64,000 nucleotides of DNA. It comes from Bimastos eiseni (taxonomy: Eukaryota > Annelida > Clitellata > Crassiclitellata > Lumbricidae). The notes below the pieces were generated by a model. That model was not told the DNA's origin. It saw only the letters and a program-made list of their open reading frames with translations, and did no database searches. The translations under genes and the position numbers were made by a program. Below, piece by piece: positions 34,238-46,541 of the stretch; within the stretch, counting starts at the first letter, position 1, and each line of letters begins with the position of its first letter. Where the stretch lies: the NCBI GenBank assembly GCA_959347315.1, contig OY365817.1, positions 29,109,513 to 29,173,512 on the forward strand, read 5' to 3'.

Positions 34238-37200
34238 ATGGTGAGATTTATTATTCGTATAACAGTCAATTGCTTAAAATGATTATTTATCTGATAATAA
34301 TTGCATATCGTCTCTATTTTTCTGAGGATGGTGTCGACATTTTGTGTTAATGAATACATAGAAGTTAATTCACCCAGATAGCTGTTTAAGATATGTCCTA
34401 TGCGCATTGCATTAAAAAGACTGTTTACGTCTGATATTAACGATCACAGTAATTGTAATTTAAATATTATCTATTACGCAGATGATTGTGCTACGATGAA
34501 TTGATTATATTAAGGAGGATATTACATCAGTTGGGCTAACAGCCTCACACTAAGGGAAGCAGTGGACTTAACAGATAGCCTGTGTACAATGGAGGATATT
34601 ATTCGTACCCATCGCTGCCAATTGGCTGATGATGATTGCAAAGCATTAATCGATGGCATGCCAAAATCAATTTGATATCAGGCTACTGTATATATGATTA
34701 TTCGCTTTTAGAATACCAATTGAGTCACCTGACTATGCCTTGTCATACATAATTTGGTGGATTTCTTGCCTAACTAATTAACCAATTAGCTGCTTTTAAA
34801 CTTTCTACAGCCAGGCAGTGCTGTCAGTGGCTCGGCCTCGAGCGGGTCGCGCCGAGGACAGACTCGACACTACTATCGCGTGGCTGCAAAATCACAGGTG
34901 GACGAAAGTCTATTTGGAGCGGGAAAGAACACATCTGCTCCACAGAGGAAGGGAGCGGGACTCGGAGAGACGACGACCCTGGAGAGGGAGGCAGAGGAAA
35001 GGAATCGGAGGAGACAGAGTGGAAATGGAAGGAAGGAGACAATCCAGGTCGTCACTAAGGACCTCATTCGAAATCTTATGTGAGTGGGTTATTGTGGTTG
35101 AATTCGTACCTGAAACAATCTGTGGAGTAGAGTTCAATATTAGGATATGTGAAAACGACCTCATAATAGCAATTCTATGAAGTTCTTTTAGGTGTTATTT
35201 TGCCCACTAACCACCAGTAATGCTGGTCGTTAAAGGGTTAAGTGAAAAGGTACTTAATTACGTTTTTAAAATAATCATAACAGACTGTCTTACTAATGTT
35301 ACAGATATCGATGTTCTTAGGATATTTTTATCTTGGAAACGGTTTTGTTCAGAACTGTTGTATGTTTAAATAAACGTTGCCCTGGTTACGGTTAATGAAT
35401 CACAATTTGGCAGCTGAGGATACTGTAGTAACCTTTAGCGAATAGACCAACTTATGGTGGATATAGCCAGCTGATGGTAAAAAGAGCCAGCCCATGGAGT
35501 CTTGGTTCTGGTTTACCATCAGTTGATGCCTTGTGTTGTTACGAATTACTCCACTAATAATTATCTGATAGAGTTCGTAATGTCATGGTGAACATATTGT
35601 AAGTTGGGAAATTTAAAATTGCTTGCATTGTATTATTGTTTATTTCCAACATAGAAAAAAAATGATTTTGCTTCCTTTTCTTTGACAATAAAATTCTGTT
35701 TTTGATCTATTAACAGAGTTCCGAGCGAGGATCCGTCCGGTCAGACTTTGGTTCTTCATGGATTTGACTTTGAGCGGATCAAGAGTGCCGCTCGTGCTCT
35801 CACTGAGGAAGAGAGGAGAGAAGCACTCCAACGAATGAAGGAGATGAAGGAACAGGCACTTGTAGGAAAACAACCTCTCACATCTCATCTCATCTAAGCT
35901 AAATGAAACTAAACAAATTCTATCTTATTTTAATCTACTAACTTCTGTGGTCTCATTGTATGTTAACTGCAGTGTTTTTGGGTTAAGGTTCTGTTGCAGG
36001 GCGGTTTATTCTGAATGGCTACTGGGGTAATTGATGGGGGAATTATGGGGTAATTGGATCTGACCTCTTGACTAGTGTCACGAGTGGTAATGGGGTCACT
36101 TGAAAGGTACAATGGAGGTCCTTCCTGTCTTGTATTCTAAACAATAGCATCAGTGTAAGTGGTGAAAGAGATGCGGTTATTGTGAGAAAGGTTGGCAAAG
36201 GATTTGATTATAATCTCAAATAATTCAGTTATGAAAACAACTGCTCGATCACACAATTCTAATTGATGCATTGATTGCAGTTAATTGACTGAACATTTTA
36301 AACCGTAATGGACAAATGAATTCTAGTATTTTCCATTTGCTGATCTGAGCGAATATAAACTCATTTTAAATTATAGTATCTTTCTTCTATTGACTTTGTG
36401 TGGCTATCATGATGTCCTTCATTTTGATAACCATGGGCTTTTCTTGGCAATGGCATTCTGAGCATGAGAAACTTGACTGTGATTACCTTCACAATGACCT
36501 TGATCTGCTTCTTCAGACTGACGCCCAGGATCGAAAGGTTTACATGAAGACACTCGATCTGAATCGGAAGAAGAACGAGAAGTTGAACGATCTTGAGGAA
36601 GAGGAGAAGGTGAAGGGCGAGGCTCTTCGACAGAAGGCCATCGAACAGCTGCAGGAACAGGAGGATGAAATCAAGAAACTAAACGAGGTTTCATTAATTA
36701 TTCATTAATTATTCATTAATTATTCTCTGTGCGATTTTGTTCTGCTTTTCCTGGCTGAAGATACTTTGGCTGAAATGATTTCAAGCAAATTGTGCTTTAT
36801 TTGTTTAATTTATTTTAAGTATTTGATTCATTGTGTTTTGTTTTGAACCACCTGTCAAAAACTATAAATTTACAAAAAAATATTAACAATAAAAAAATTA
36901 TATTAATGATAATAATATAGATAATATTTATAATAGTATTAATAATAATAACAATTCCATAGTAATTGTAATGACAATAGTAAGGTCATTAGAGGAAAGA
37001 TACTGTAATTTAAAATAACAGTAATGGTTACAGTATCAACAATAATGTAAATTATAGCATAACAAATAAAATAATAATAATCAATAAATCAGCTAAACAA
37101 AATATATCCTAAAAAAGGACACTTTACAAAATTTTTTTACCATTTCATTTCTTATGAATTCATTGAGCATTAAGCACCAGTATGTAATGACAATGCAGTT

Positions 37201-40200
37201 TTTAATTAATTCATTCATTCATTGTGAGAATTTGTATGGCTGCTGAGAGGTGTTCCCAATCCCAGGTTGGCCAAATAAAACCATTTTATTTACGACAAGA
37301 GGGGAAGCAGTTGTAAATATCAAAGATGTCTTTTTGAACAATATAAGTTATTAATTGTGATGTTAATTACACCTGCAATAACTGCTGATGAGAGTGATGT
37401 TCCTGTTCCAGTTGATCCTAAGCGCCAAGGTCCACGTTATCCGCGATGCGCAGATCCTGGAGAAGGATCTGATCCAGAAGGAGATGAGCGAAGAAAATCG
37501 AAGGCTCGATCAGATGATGGAGGTGGAACGAGTCAACGCCATTCAGATTGAAGAAGAGATCGAGAGACAGAGAAAGGAGGAACGGATGATCGGAGCACTC
37601 AAGATTATGGAACAGATCGAAGAGAACGAACAGGTCTCTTGTTTTCTAATGCTTGGCTAATATGTCGATGTGTCAATTAATGTTAATTTCTTTTTGTTTA
37701 TAAATATAAAATGCTATCACTATTATAAAATATCTCATATATCTATCGTTGATATTTCCATTGTTTTATTATCTACGCAATTGGTCATTTGATAAAATAG
37801 GTTTTAAAGTTGTTGTGGATATTATTGCTTCTCATATCACTAAGCCGGTTTGATCTGTAATTCTCCCTCAGCATACAGCTTCTCCATTTTGCATCACTAT
37901 CTTATTAATTATTCATTGCATGGTTCTAATTAATAATGCAATTATTGTAGACTAATAACTTATTCATTGTATGAATTATTCATTACATTAAGTTGCTCAA
38001 TAATTAACCACAAATATAGCCTCAACTGTTTATCTATTTGTGACATTAATTATTCATAAATTCCTAATTATAAGTTATTTATTTATTCCTAATCAACAAC
38101 GAGTATAATTAATGATTCATTAGGCCTGCTAATTATATGTGCATGTTGCTTCTTTTTCCACTGCTAGGAGCGCCTGATGGACCTGGAGCGCAAGGATCAG
38201 GAGAACAGAGTGATGAAGAAATATCTCGATCAGTTGTGTGAGGAGGAAGCAGAGAAGGTGAAGAAACATCACGCACAGCAGACGAGACTTCGAGAGGAAC
38301 TCAACAAATGCAACGCGGACCTATTACGTCGCAAGGAACTCTCAAAGGAACAGGAACGACTGCTAGAGGCGAAGGTCATCGAGTTCCAGAAGGAGAAAGC
38401 GGTTCGTAGATGGCGCTTCAGTTGTGTTTATTGGATTGAGACCTCGATTCTTCTCCAGTGAATTTCTTTTCTCTTTGCAATTCAACTCTGAGCAGCCACT
38501 ACTGATCATAGCCATACATTTATGTGCTTATAAGAATTTCGGAGATCCACCCATTACGCTATAAATCTCATTTTATCATTTATTATTATATTGTTTAACA
38601 ATCCTTCCCAACAGTCACTGAACTTGTTGGCATAGCAGATTCCAAACTCCTTTTCTCCATTTTACACAACCACAAGTATGTTCTTCACCAACTCCTACCT
38701 CCATTCCGTCCCAACCAATTACGACCTAGAGCACACACCCATATCCTCCCTCTCAAAGACAACTCTCTATCATTATATAAAAATATTTACTACTTTTGTA
38801 TTAATTCTAGCCACATTTATTGTTCAGCAACACTCATGTTACCTATCTGTATGTTTAAAGATTGTTTTCTTTCTAAATTAAACTCATATCATATTTTAAG
38901 TTAGACTTATTTCAATTTTTGTTACTCAAGTTTCGCTATTTTCCATGTCTGTTGTATTCCTAACTCTATTTTCTCTACTCGTGTTTCGATATCTCCAGGA
39001 GCGTGAGGCAGCCTTCGAGAAGGAGCAAGAGCGAATCCGTCAGGAGAAAGAGAAAGAAGTTGCTCGACTCCGTGCTCTACAGGAACGCGCTCGCGACGAG
39101 CAGGCAGAGCGAGACGAGCTGAGAGCGAAGCGAGCACAGGAGCAAAACGAGCGCGACTGGCGTAAGAAGGAAGCAGAGGAGGCTAGGAGAAAGATGGAAA
39201 TGGAGGCGATGTTGAATGAGGCGAGAACTCTGCAGATGAAACAAAAGGAACATTTCTTAGCAGTTCAAGCTCAACAGGAAAGAGCCGACTTTGAAAGAGT
39301 TCTCAGGTAACAATTAGTATTACACTATTATTATGGTCTATTGTCATAATTTTTTATTATTATCATGGTTTATAATTAATATTTATTATTATGGTTTATT
39401 ACTGTTCGATCCCTTGTAGAGCGATCGTGTTAAACTATGGCTTAATAAATCTTTTGTTCTGTTTGTAACTTAGAACGAAGTTATATAGTTTCAGCTTAAC
39501 AACATTGTGCGATAACAAAGATTATTAACATCACCTCCTCCTTTATCCATGTTTGGGAGTGGCACTGCTGGAGCGCAAGCAGTGACGGAGTTGTAGATGA
39601 GTTACTTGCTGCTATTATACTTATGATTATCATCATTATTACTTATTATTATCATTGCCGTGCAGTGTGTCTGTCTGTCTGTTGTTAGGGCTCAGCATGA
39701 GTTGGTGGAGAAGCAGAGGAGAGAGGAGGAAGTCGTTCATAGGAAGAGAACCGATTTCAACAAAGACATTCGTCACCAGATCCGAGAGAAGGAACAGGCA
39801 CGCATGGCTGAACGCAGTCAGTTCTTTGAGGAGGGAATGAAACTGGATGAAGAGGCAAGGCAGAGGAAACTCAAACTAGAGGATGTGAAGAAGAGAAAGC
39901 TACAGGAACTCAGGTACAAACAATGACTTCAATATCCTCCGACTGTCTCTCAAACTGTCTGTGTGTTTGTCAGTCTCTCGTATAGTTGATTTCGTCTATT
40001 ACTCTCTGTCTTTGTCTCTCTTTCCCTCTCTCTATATATCTGTCTCTGTCATCTTTCTCTCCAACGCCTTCTTGTCATTGCTTTCAACTACGCCATTTGT
40101 CTTTCTTTGTCTCTCTGTCTCCCTTTGTCTCTGTCTATATATCTCTCTGATCTCTGTATCACACTCTGTCTGTGTGTCTCTCTCTCTCTTATCTTAACAT

Positions 40201-40356
40201 TCATTGCACAGACCATCCTTCTAACCATCGATCCATCAATCGTTTTTCTTAAGCGTTTTTTTCTTCTTTCCTCTTTTCAGAGACGCAGGAATTCACGAGA
40301 AGTATTTGACGCAGATCGAACGCAAGATCAACCAATCACAACACATTTCGGCCTGA
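34238..40356 (+). CDS. CFAP45: Cilia- and flagella-associated protein 45
   Basis: Ten exons: 34238-34240 (ATG only), 34811-35079, 35717-35861, 36517-36687, 37412-37633, 38168-38401, 38999-39306, 39689-39913, 40281-40356, all GT-AG with matching phases; that is nine listed blocks, counting the ATG block as exon 1. They give 550 residues, against about 551 in human CFAP45. CFAP45 is a microtubule inner protein of ciliary and flagellar doublets. The N-terminal VDESLFG, then VPSEDPSGQ (start of exon 3), RDAQILEK and RRLDQMMEVER (exon 5), and the almost wholly coiled-coil Glu/Lys/Arg-rich body with REKEKEVARLRALQERA (exon 7) follow the family closely. The C-terminal GIHEKYLTQIERK also fits. An R1 repeat sits in the intron before exon 8. 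The ATG-only first exon is inferred from a perfect ATG|gtgaga donor and from the family's Met-Pro start. Confidence 0.95.
39490..39595 (+). repeat. Interspersed repeat family R1, copy in CFAP45 intron
   Basis: Contains CACCTCCTCC, TTTATCCATG and TGGGAGTGGCACTG, with the GCAGTGACGGAGTTG tail characteristic of R1. Confidence 0.6.
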
Positions 40357-40359
40357 CAC

Positions 40360-41790
40360 TGTTCCTCTGACACGTTGTCAGGGATTTCGTTCCAACATTC
40401 AATTGTCAGAACTTCTTCTGACAATCCATGATTCTTGTACAATAGATACTACAATTTCTGTTATCCGTAATTTTTTATGAAAATCAACGTGAGAGAGTGA
40501 GAGACAGAAAGACAGACATAGACAGAGAGAGACAGACGAAGACAGACAGACAGACAAAGAGGGACTGTAATTTTAAAACAACAGATAGTGCGTAAATGCA
40601 TTTAATTTGTTGTACGTCATATTATGTATTACAGTGGAGTTCATTACAATATATATTACTTTGCATTTTAATTTACATTGACATGATTCAAACTTCATTT
40701 TGGTGAATTGCTCTCTTTCTCTGTCATTCTCCATGTGTCTGTGTGATCATTTGTGTCTTGCTATCTGTCTGTCTGTCTCCCTTTACTTTCTTTGCATCTT
40801 AGAATTTAAATGCTCCTGGATAAAAATTGGAGTAGTTCACAGTTAGTTTCTTGATTAGTCCTTGACTATGTAACCCCACACAAACAACTCCCTTAATCAT
40901 CTTCCACCTACACCCCAGCCCATATGAACAGCTATCCCTACACCAAACAAGTTTGGCAAGAGAATAATTTTTAAGAAAAGGTCAACAATAGAAATAAAAT
41001 CATACAGAATGGAAATCAATAGCAATTTCCTGTTAATAATTTTATAAACAATTCAATCAGCAGAAGAACTGAAAACCCAAAGATTCAGACATGATTTTTT
41101 TTTAATGTACATTCGTGATAGAACTGAATATACCTAATTAAAAAATTTTACACAATTTCCCAATCAATGCATAACAAATAATAATCCGCTTTACTTAACG
41201 AATATCTTACCAAAAACGACAAAATCATTGAAATCTGCCTCTCATGAATTTGAATGGAGAGAGTGACATCTTCCACAACAGAATACAAGAAGCAAATAAT
41301 ATGTACAGAGTGAGACTACATCACACATGATAATAGTAGACGAGACCAATAAATAGATATTTTGCTTGAAGGAAGACCTTCCAGATTATACCCATTCCCA
41401 ATGTCCCATGTGTTTGTAAGGCTGCTTGGAGCCACACAAGGCCAGGACCCAATGAGGCTAAGGTCAAAACTCACAAGGCCAGACCTGATGATGCCAAGGC
41501 CAAAACCCACAAGGTGAGGATCTAATGAGGCAGGGCCAAGACTCACAAGGCCAAGGCAACACAATGCCAAAACCTATTAGGCTGAGGACATGCCCTGAGA
41601 CACCAGTGTCATAAATATGTTCAAGATAAATATATGTCACGAGTTCAAAATGAAGCCAATTCCATTAACAGATTAATCGACGAAAAACCCATAGCAAATA
41701 AAATTCCCGTTGATCATGAAACGATGGGAGAGGTGAACAGTTGCTTTGTCAAGTGTCAGAAGGGAGAATGTTCTAACGATTGTTCAGAGA
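40360..41790. other. Convergent intergenic region between CFAP45 and RABAC1
   Basis: Presumed 3'-UTRs of two convergent genes. AATAAA occurs on the plus strand at 40993-40998 and may serve CFAP45. A degenerate repeat of CCAAGGC/CAAGACC-type units lies at about 41435-41580. GACA-rich sequence is at 40490-40560. Confidence 0.45.
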
Positions 41791-41793
41791 AAA

Positions 41794-44782
41794 TCAGACA
41801 GTTTCCATCTCCAGTTCAAAGGGATCTTGTTCGTCGCCTCCGGAATACATCGACGCATGCAGCAGAACGCAGAACAGAGAAGCCCCTGAAGAGAGAGAGA
41901 GAAGAAGAAAAGACTCTTTCAATTCAGTTATACATTCTACACAAGAGTTAAGATCGGCTTGAATTGAATTATACACAGAATATCATGACAAATGTGATTG
42001 TTAGTTGATTAGCATTAATTAGATTAGCTAATGAAATTTGGCAATCAATTAGAGTATTGAAATTGCTTATTATGATTATTTTGTGATTATACATTCTTTC
42101 ATTGTTCATATCCAATATTTCCACAGAGTGACTGCAGGCAATTCAATAAAGTACATACTTACTTACAAATTGCCAAATCAAGCAGCTGATCGATTGGAAT
42201 TATAATTGGCTAAATCTTGTATGTCACTGATACAATAAGCCAGTTACTTATTTGATTAACTAATCGATAAGTTAATCATCTCTGATCAGTAGTAATCGTT
42301 AATAGATGATAGACAGCTGCACAATGATATCATGAAGTGATTTTACCTATGACCCAGAAAACTGCTGATCCAGCTCCTGCAATCCAGAAGAGAGGAAAGG
42401 AGAGAACACCAACAGCGGCATACTGCTGGGCTAAACTAACCTCCTTTCCTGGATAACATAACAACAAAACAAAATACAACTCAACAGAAGCAACAACTGC
42501 AAGACAACATCCAATGCAACAACTCACTTACAACAGACCCTCTCTCTCAAAAAACTTTTGCGACTTATTCAACCAACAGCAAACATTTAAATAACAGAAA
42601 TTGTTAAGTATCTTAAATGAATGAGTACACTTACAGAGTACTGTCAACAAATGATGACTGTTTAACCACAAAGAGAAAGAGGGAAACTTTATAAATGCAA
42701 AAAGAATTTCTGAACAGCATCATAAATGAAGTAATAAACTAGATGAAATGATGAAAGTCCAACCCATAATAACAATCTTTTTATCTGCATTTTTGATGTT
42801 GATGATGTAACAAGCGCCAAGACAAGCGGCCATTGCAATCAACAACACCGGAGACGTCAATCTGAACACAGATTAAAACAATCATTATTATTACAGCAAT
42901 TATATATAAAAAGCACCTAATCAAGGTTGCTTCCTGAGGAGCGGTCCCAGCCCAAACCCGGTCGAACAGAACAGTCTTTAGGGTAGTGAAAAACATGGCA
43001 GAGTGACCAATTGGCTTTGACAAAGTGTGGTAGGGTTGCAGGGCCTGCTACAGGGGAGGGCGCAACACTGCTTGATAGCAGCCCAAGAGAGAGGAACGAT
43101 AAGTTCAGCTTGTGCAACGAAGCAGAGAGAGCAACGGTGCTGGACATGCGTGGTGGAGCAGCAGAGCTCCCACAAGTATGGAGGGGCTAAGCCTTCAATA
43201 TCAAACATCCTCAGCGCATAGATGTAAGAATACACAAAAAGAAAAAAAGCTTTGGCATTGCAAGTATTACTCAGGAACTTCAATCTGTCTTGATATCAAA
43301 TAAGGTGTAGTTTATAACGGTAGATACACAGAATCGTATTTTTATCAACCAAACAGCAGACAATGCTCTCTCTTCGAATTAACACTTTCAGTCAACCTGT
43401 GGTAATGCAATTCTCAATCCAAAACAATGCACATAATGAACTACCCTATCGATTACAACTTGGTCCAGAGACTCTGAAAATCCCAGCCGTCAGTCAGCAG
43501 TTGATGGGAATCCATTAGTTCGTTGCACGCTTGTGCGTAGGACCAACCAATGGCGACTCTTTCAGCTCACTGTGCACTGTCTTGCTAAATAACGTAAAAT
43601 ATTCGTAAGTAATGACATTTAACATCATATAGCCCAGACAGTGCCTCTCAGTAGATAAATGTTCGATTACATTACACATTAAACCGATTGGAGTAAGTTC
43701 GTGAAAAAATGTACGTACAGACAGAATATAAGAAGACCAAGAAAGACAAAGAGATAGTTGCTCTGGAAGCTGGCAACATTTTTTAGGATTCGTGATCCTC
43801 CGAGCGCAACCGACTTAGGTGGACTGAACTTCTTGCTGTTTAGAAATTCACTCCACGGCTTGATGCTGTCGCGCTGGCGTTGAAACCAATCTCGAACTTT
43901 GATGTTTGATAAATTGACAGCCATTGCACTACAGAAAAGCAAACACACTGCTAGGGGAAATGTATCTTCATGATTACCTTCAAAACTTAGCATCAGTGCA
44001 AGTTTCTTGGTAACAACTATGCACTGTCAATATTCCAGTTTAAAAGTTGTAACATTAGAATCAAGAATTATAACTAAGATATCATAATCTAAATCATGTT
44101 TTAATTTCTTATCGGCCGGCCCACCGGGAATATTCAGGTGTTCCAAGCTATCTGCGACAACTAACTTACTTACATACCATGGGAGAACACCAGAGTTGTA
44201 TGGTCTTGAGACAGCGTCTCGGTCTCGAGACGTCTCGAAACAGTTTTTTAGTGTCTCGATCTCGGAAGCCTGCTGTCTCGGTCTCGAGGTAGTGTCTCGA
44301 ATTTTTAGAAACTGTCTTGAAGTGAAAGTCTTGTTCTGTCTCGAACAATAGATCTTGATAAGTTTCGCGTTAACTGTCTTAAATCTTGCGGCAATATAAA
44401 AACTATTCTCAGGAATTGGTACTATATACATTACAAGTTTTAAATTGAAATTACAAATGAACCTTATTCCCGAAAACTGATGCACTAATATTTTACAGCA
44501 TTTTATATAGGATCACTTGTCTTTTACTGTCTCGTACTGTCTTAAGCCTAATGTCTCGGTCACGGTCTTGGTACCTCACTGTCTCGGTCTCGTCTTGAAG
44601 TTTCTTCCAGCACACTGCATAGTCTTGCATACACCACTGGAGAACACCAACACTTACGACGCAATAAGTTCGGGGAGAGAGCAGAGGTTGGCTCACCTTT
44701 TTGAAAAGGATTTTAGATTCGTCGTTTCTGTCAGGGGTATTTCAATGTCTCCCTTTAGGTCATCAACCGAAGAATCAGCCAT
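41794..44782 (-). CDS. RABAC1: Prenylated Rab acceptor protein 1 (PRA1 family)
   Basis: Five coding exons, minus strand: 44782-44697, 43928-43719, 42861-42764, 42448-42347, 41885-41794, with every junction in phase; 195 residues, against 185 in human. PRA1 proteins sit in ER-Golgi membranes, bind prenylated Rab GTPases and help place them on membranes. Family hallmarks: RDWFQRQRDSIKPWSEF, SNYLFVFLGLL then LTSPVLL (first hydrophobic hairpin), QQYAAVGVLSFPLFWIAGAG and SAVFWVIG (second hairpin), and an acidic tail ending ELEMETV like the human tail. Exon 1 encodes a divergent acidic N-terminus of 28 residues, joined through AG|T = Ser with a strong gtgagc donor. Introns contain a GTCTCG repeat (intron 1) and a repeat shared with the CBS gene (intron 2). 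The gene is convergent with CFAP45. Confidence 0.93.
42900..43200. other. Intron 2 of RABAC1, GC-rich unclassified segment
   Basis: A more GC-rich stretch within AT-rich intron sequence. It may be an interspersed element, but I see no second copy in this window. ORFs on both strands lack recognisable content. Confidence 0.3.
43500..43650. repeat. Interspersed repeat R3, copy 1
   Basis: The segment with CGCTTGTGCGTAGG, CCAACCAATGG and CTCACTGTGCACTGT recurs at 59715-59840 in the CBS gene with about three-quarters identity by eye. Confidence 0.6.
44165..44665. repeat. GTCTCG-rich repeat element in RABAC1 intron 1
   Basis: Two blocks dense in GTCTCGGTCTCG (44205-44340 and 44515-44605), flanked by similar direct sequences (GGGAGAACACCAGAG at 44180 and TGGAGAACACCAACAC at 44637). 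The direct flanks suggest a duplicated or inserted unit of about 0.5 kb. Frames through it give Asp/Arg/Glu/Thr repeats and are not coding. Confidence 0.55.
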
Positions 44783-45029
44783 AACCCACCAAATCCGAAA
44801 AACTTAAACCACTCCCTCGATCGTTTCGTTTTGTTTGGCACCTTTGGTTACGTGGACCGGAAATGTATGGCCGAGTCTGGTCTATCAGCGGCTAAGTGAA
44901 AGCAACGATTGCCACCGAAATCAAGGACCAGTATTGTATCAAAGAATCTATATTGGTCCTTCAGGACTTTGATTGGTCCTTGATAAAATACCACAGTATG
45001 AGAAGGTTGAGGGTTTGTGTATATATAAC

Positions 45030-45125
45030 TGATTCTGAAGTATTAGCGACTTAATTTTCTTAGCCTCAACATATTTAGGCAGGTGGCTAGTCCTTTCCCT
45101 CCCCGTCTTATTTTTCCACCGACGA
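45030..45125 (-). repeat. SINE-like element, truncated copy C
   Basis: Only the body is present, with AGCGACTTAATTTTCTTAG, CATAT and CTTTCCCTCCCCGTCTT matching copies A, B and D. Confidence 0.5.
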
Positions 45126-45233
45126 AACTGAAAACATTGCTGTTTCACAAATCTTATTCTGACCTCTTCGCCTTCCCTTCCAAACAGCAGGGGCGCTGTA
45201 GAAATGTTAAGATCATGGCAGAGAATGCGACTA

Positions 45234-45518
45234 TTACAATAATTGGTATCTTACTTTACGTTGAACTATTCTGCAATGGATAGGAAAGATTAAATAATAT
45301 TGGGAAAAGTTAAGTATTGGTCCTTGAGTGAAAGCCGATGAAAAACCAGTCCGTTCATTTTTGAGCCGATAGTCCTTGTAGACATACTTTCCGAATACGT
45401 GTTTGCTCGTCTTTTTCGTTTTGTAAACGTTTTCTTCATTTAAAGTTCTTAAAGTGCTGCTGCTCCGGATTAACCTTTTTAGACAAATTCTGTAAGTTAA
45501 TTTGGCTACGTTTTCCAT
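45234..45518 (-). CDS. Unassigned 94-codon frame, possible first exon
   Basis: The frame starts ATGG and encodes a basic N-terminal 40 residues with alternating hydrophobics and no acidic run (CLKRLIRSSSTLRTL), which could be a mitochondrial presequence. A strong donor (AAA|gtaaga) lies near its end. No downstream exon was identified, and it is head-to-head with the bZIP gene. Evidence is weak. Confidence 0.25.
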   Translation of the reverse strand: MENVAKLTYRICLKRLIRSSSTLRTLNEENVYKTKKTSKHVFGKYVYKDYRLKNERTGFSSAFTQGPILNFSQYYLIFPIHCRIVQRKVRYQLL

Positions 45519-46385
45519 TCTGTCACCTTGAGAGAGTTTTTAATACAAATATAGGTCGTCCTAGTTGCACTATTAAACCAGACAGGAAAAGTTAGTGTGA
45601 TCGGGTGCACATTTGATATGTTTAAACGCAGACTACGCAGTCATTTATAAGATTAAACAAGTAATGAAACTTCCTTTTAAGCTGCAACTATTTTTGTGAT
45701 TAAATTTAGATCGTAGGTTACTGGGCGGAGTTGCTTACGGGCCACGCTGAGGTCCCATATGTTGTTTATTACAGTTGTTTATTTGGTTTTAATCGCCGTA
45801 AGAATTATTGGTCCTCTGGCGAAAATTTAGGATTAAAGGGGACATGTCAAAGAATATAATTAGACTATGAGCGTTGTGTCGCAGTAAGACTTAATGGCCA
45901 AGAACACGTAAGGAGGTAATGTTACTGGGAAAACGAAAGCGAGTGATTGAAAGTGAAAATATTGGAAATTTTTTATAATAGCACCTAGGCGTTCCAAATT
46001 TTGTAATCGGGTTGTGTTAGTGAGAAACTTGTTTAAGCTTTATTCGTTCAGGAAATTACTTATCCTCCTTATAAGAGATGAAGAAATGTAGGACAATTAT
46101 GTTTTAGTCACAGTTTCTGTTTTAGTTTTGATCATGATTGAGTGATGGTGTAGGTGTTGCGATGAGTGCAGTTGAATAGCTGATAATTTCACGATTAATT
46201 GTGCATACATGAAATGGCAAGAATCACCTTAAAACCCCTTTGTCATCATTTTGTAAGTGGAACAGGTTACTTTTGACGAGGGAGTTCCTCTTAATAAGTA
46301 GGTATTTTATGGTTTTATAACACACAACTCTCTTAACATAGTTGATGATTTTCAGGTACTGCAGAAGGTCAAAGGACACTTTGTA

Positions 46386-46541
46386 ATGGACTCAACACTC
46401 GACAACACGGTCACGCTTGACAGAACCCTTGAGGGGATTCTTCTGATGCTGGAAGATGGAAGAGGATATGCTTCTGCAACGAATTTTGATGGACGCCGAC
46501 CAGGTCACGCGTTCCGGGTCGAAGATCAGTGGCCTATTTAG
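46386..46541 (+). promoter_or_regulatory. Upstream ORF overlapping the bZIP start codon
   Basis: An ATG in a good context (G at -3, G at +4) opens a 51-codon frame that starts 70 nt before the bZIP ATG and ends 83 nt after it in a different frame. Ribosomes translating it would bypass the bZIP start, an arrangement used by ATF4-type genes for stress-dependent translation. Whether the transcript includes 46386 depends on the leader: plausible acceptors end at 46355 and 46364. Confidence 0.5.

Noticed and set aside
41634..41951. Plus-strand 105-codon ORF
   Set aside because: It is antisense to the RABAC1 last exon and shows no domain.
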